Shown here one piece after another: positions 62,590 through 64,000 of a DNA stretch of 64,000 nucleotides. Both the position numbers and the translations under genes were made by a program. The stretch lies in the NCBI GenBank assembly GCA_013416455.1, contig JACCES010000014.1, positions 61,404 to 125,403 of the forward strand. Reading direction: 5' to 3'. The notes under the pieces are model-generated. The model was not told where the DNA came from and did no database searches. It saw nothing but the letters and a program-made list of their open reading frames with translations. Every line of letters begins with the position of its first letter. The first letter of the stretch is position 1. The stretch is from Alcaligenaceae bacterium (GTDB lineage Bacteria; Pseudomonadota; Gammaproteobacteria; Burkholderiales; Burkholderiaceae_B).

Positions 62590-63867
62590 ATGAACGAGGA
62601 ACAAACGCCCGATCAGGCCGCGTCACAACCGCCCGACAAGGTGGCCCCTGAAACCGTGGCGCTGCGCGCCCAGCCCCGGCCGGTTACCCGACTGAACCGG
62701 CGCACACTGGCCGTGCTGGTGGGCGGCCTGTCGGTAGCCGTGTTGGGTGCCACGATCTGGTCGCTGCAACCGCACCGACGCGGCACCAGCGAGCAGACCG
62801 AGCTTTACAACGTGGATCGGGTATCGAAGTCGGAAGGGCTTGATGCGCTGCCCGCGGACTATTCCATGCTGCCGACGCCCAATATGCCGCCCGCGCCTGA
62901 CGTGCCGGAACTGGGACCGCCGCTACCGGGTGATCTCGGGCCAGCTATCATCAATAGTCAGCAACCAGCGGTGGCCACCTATGCGCCGCCGGGCATCGAC
63001 GCCGAAGCCGCCGAAAGGGAAGCGCGACGCAAGGAAGCCGACGCGGCGGCAGCTTCGTCGGTGTTCTTCCGCACAGGACAGGGCCAGTCCGGTCAGCCCA
63101 CGGGAGCGGTCGCGCAGGCCGTGCCCGTCGCGCCAGGCATAGATAATTCCTTGGCCGCTTTCGACCCGTTGGCCGCTGGCCCAGCATCGACAGCAGCACA
63201 GTTGACCGACCCCACCGCCGTACAGAATCGGCAAGACCAGAAAGAGGCTTTCCTGCAAGCCGGTTCTACTGAAACCCGTAATTCCGGGAACCTGCAAATG
63301 CCCGCATCGCCATATCAGGTCATGGCCGGGACGGTCATCGCCGCCGCGCTGGTCACAGGCATTAAATCTGATCTACCTGGGGATGTGATCGGCACCGTCA
63401 CCGAACCCGTCTACGACTCTGCCACCGGCAAACATCTGTTGATTCCGCAAGGCTCGCGCGTCCTGGGCCGCTACAACAGCCAGGTGAGTTATGGCCAAAG
63501 CCGGGTGCAGGTTGTATGGAACCGCATCATCTTGCCCGATACGTCTTCGCTCACGCTGGACAACCTGATCGGCACCGACGCCGCAGGCTATGCTGGCCTG
63601 GAAGACGACGTGGACTGGCATTGGGATCGCATCATCGGCGGTGCCGTGCTGACCACGCTGCTGGGCGTCGGTGCTGAACTGGCTGCTCCGGAGAACCGCC
63701 AGGACGGCGACCACATCATCATCGCCGGACGCGACAGCGCGCAGGACAGTATCAATCAGGTCGGTCAGGAAATGACCCGGCGCAACATGAACATCCAGCC
63801 TACCTTGAGCAGCCGCCCAGGGTTGCCGGTGCGCATCATCGTGAATCGTGACTTGGTATTCCGCTAG
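62590..63867 (+). CDS. trbI: TrbI core-complex protein (C-terminus possibly shortened)
   Basis: 425 residues, VirB10-like: helix (about 38-56), proline-rich segment, then the beta-barrel domain with GTVIAAALVTGIKSDLPGDV, IPQGSRVLGRYNSQVSYGQ and LPVRIIVNRDLVF. The gene ends inside a 24-bp perfect palindrome (63854-63877). From memory, related TrbI proteins continue some 10-20 residues after NRDLV with RPYQP-type ends, so the end here may have been altered by an insertion. Confidence 0.93.
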   Translation: MNEEQTPDQAASQPPDKVAPETVALRAQPRPVTRLNRRTLAVLVGGLSVAVLGATIWSLQPHRRGTSEQTELYNVDRVSKSEGLDALPADYSMLPTPNMPPAPDVPELGPPLPGDLGPAIINSQQPAVATYAPPGIDAEAAEREARRKEADAAAASSVFFRTGQGQSGQPTGAVAQAVPVAPGIDNSLAAFDPLAAGPASTAAQLTDPTAVQNRQDQKEAFLQAGSTETRNSGNLQMPASPYQVMAGTVIAAALVTGIKSDLPGDVIGTVTEPVYDSATGKHLLIPQGSRVLGRYNSQVSYGQSRVQVVWNRIILPDTSSLTLDNLIGTDAAGYAGLEDDVDWHWDRIIGGAVLTTLLGVGAELAAPENRQDGDHIIIAGRDSAQDSINQVGQEMTRRNMNIQPTLSSRPGLPVRIIVNRDLVFR

Positions 63868-63877
63868 CGGAATACCA
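63854..63877. repeat. 24-bp perfect palindrome across the trbI stop
   Basis: The half TGGTATTCCGCT is followed directly by its exact complement. The stop codon TAG lies at the centre. It could be a terminator-like hairpin or an insertion/recombination scar. Confidence 0.6.
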
Positions 63878-63897
63878 GATCGTATGCCGCGTCCGGA

Positions 63898-63977
63898 ACT
63901 ATGCCGATTCGGCTACCCAAGGAGCAACAAATGGCTATGGCTGCACGGAGCTTTGATGGATCGAGTATCGGCATAGT
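63898..63977. repeat. 11-bp inverted repeat flanking the start of the last gene
   Basis: ACTATGCCGAT at 63898-63908 and ATCGGCATAGT at 63967-63977 are perfect complements 58 bp apart, enclosing the ribosome site and first codons of the partial gene. Confidence 0.5.
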
Positions 63978-64000
63978 CTGGCCTCTAGAGTTGGTTGAGG
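63931..64000 (+). CDS. Partial unknown gene after trbI
   Basis: AAGGAG lies 6 bp before ATG 63931. The frame MAMAARSFDGSSIGIVWPLE stays open to the window end (23 codons). It is not the DUF2274 gene that I expect after trbI in this ICE family. No function can be assigned. Confidence 0.45.
   Translation, partial: MAMAARSFDGSSIGIVWPLELVE

Overview
The window looks like high-GC chromosomal DNA of a betaproteobacterium, probably order Burkholderiales and possibly Alcaligenaceae. This rests on codon use, the MutS sequence and the type of mobile element. It begins inside a chromosomal mutS gene (minus strand, 3' end outside the window). Everything from about position 1890 onward appears to be one integrative and conjugative element (ICE) of the Tn4371 family, whose right end lies beyond 64000. 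The tyrosine integrase gene stops 5 bp before the mutS start codon, so the element has replaced the native upstream region of mutS.

Layout. 1-1888: mutS. 1894-3718: integrase, a translationally coupled HTH regulator, an operator-like palindrome and an excisionase-like protein. 3719-5743: a broken first copy of a metal module (ATPase stub, HMA metallochaperone, exported four-helix-type protein), then a FluC fluoride channel. 5888-14021: an envelope-modification cluster (GT2 glycosyltransferase, OmpR-type regulator, histidine kinase, LtaS/MdoB-type phosphotransferase, GtrA flippase, second GT2, ArnT-like glycosyltransferase). 14102-15253: IS3-family and CBS-domain remnants. 15289-20096: DgkA, an ICMT-type membrane methyltransferase, a Crp/Fnr regulator and the complete second metal module. 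20108-26511: a ferric-reductase pseudogene, chromate efflux (chrA), a DUF924 protein and an arsenic locus (arsR-arsC-arsC-arsB with divergent arsH). 26690-27135: IS5-type remnant. 27677-41115: ICE maintenance and DNA-processing backbone (DUF932, ParB, RadC, DUF736, regulators, DUF2958, DUF2285, RepA, ParA, RHH protein, DUF2840, TraF, relaxase). 41194-50601: a second cargo block, a nine-gene operon led by a TetR regulator and encoding a YbhGFSR-like ABC exporter with outer-membrane factor, a DUF2892 protein, a beta-CASP nuclease and a c-type cytochrome. 50688-63867: TraR, EexN, TraG and the trbBCDEJLFGI mating-pair operon. A partial unknown gene follows trbI.

How the parts work together. The backbone supplies excision, partition, possible replication (DnaA-box-like sites, three iterons and an A/T-rich tract after repA), DNA processing and a P-type type IV secretion channel with entry exclusion. 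The cargo confers or suggests resistance to arsenic, chromate, fluoride, an unidentified metal, and envelope stress.

The most interesting new signals are regulatory. (a) Two promoters in the envelope cluster each carry four TTG-N8 units at exact 11-bp steps, with the -10 box starting 16 bp after the start of the last unit. This is the architecture expected for the OmpR/PhoB-type regulator encoded in the cluster. (b) Both copies of the metal module share a divergent promoter region with two Crp/Fnr-like 14-bp boxes, each 22 bp from its -10 hexamer, matching class II sites; a Crp/Fnr gene sits in the same cluster. (c) The metal ATPase has CPG instead of CPC and HH instead of HP, with its metal-binding domain on a separate protein. 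(d) ICE insertion at the 5' end of mutS could couple mismatch repair to element state.
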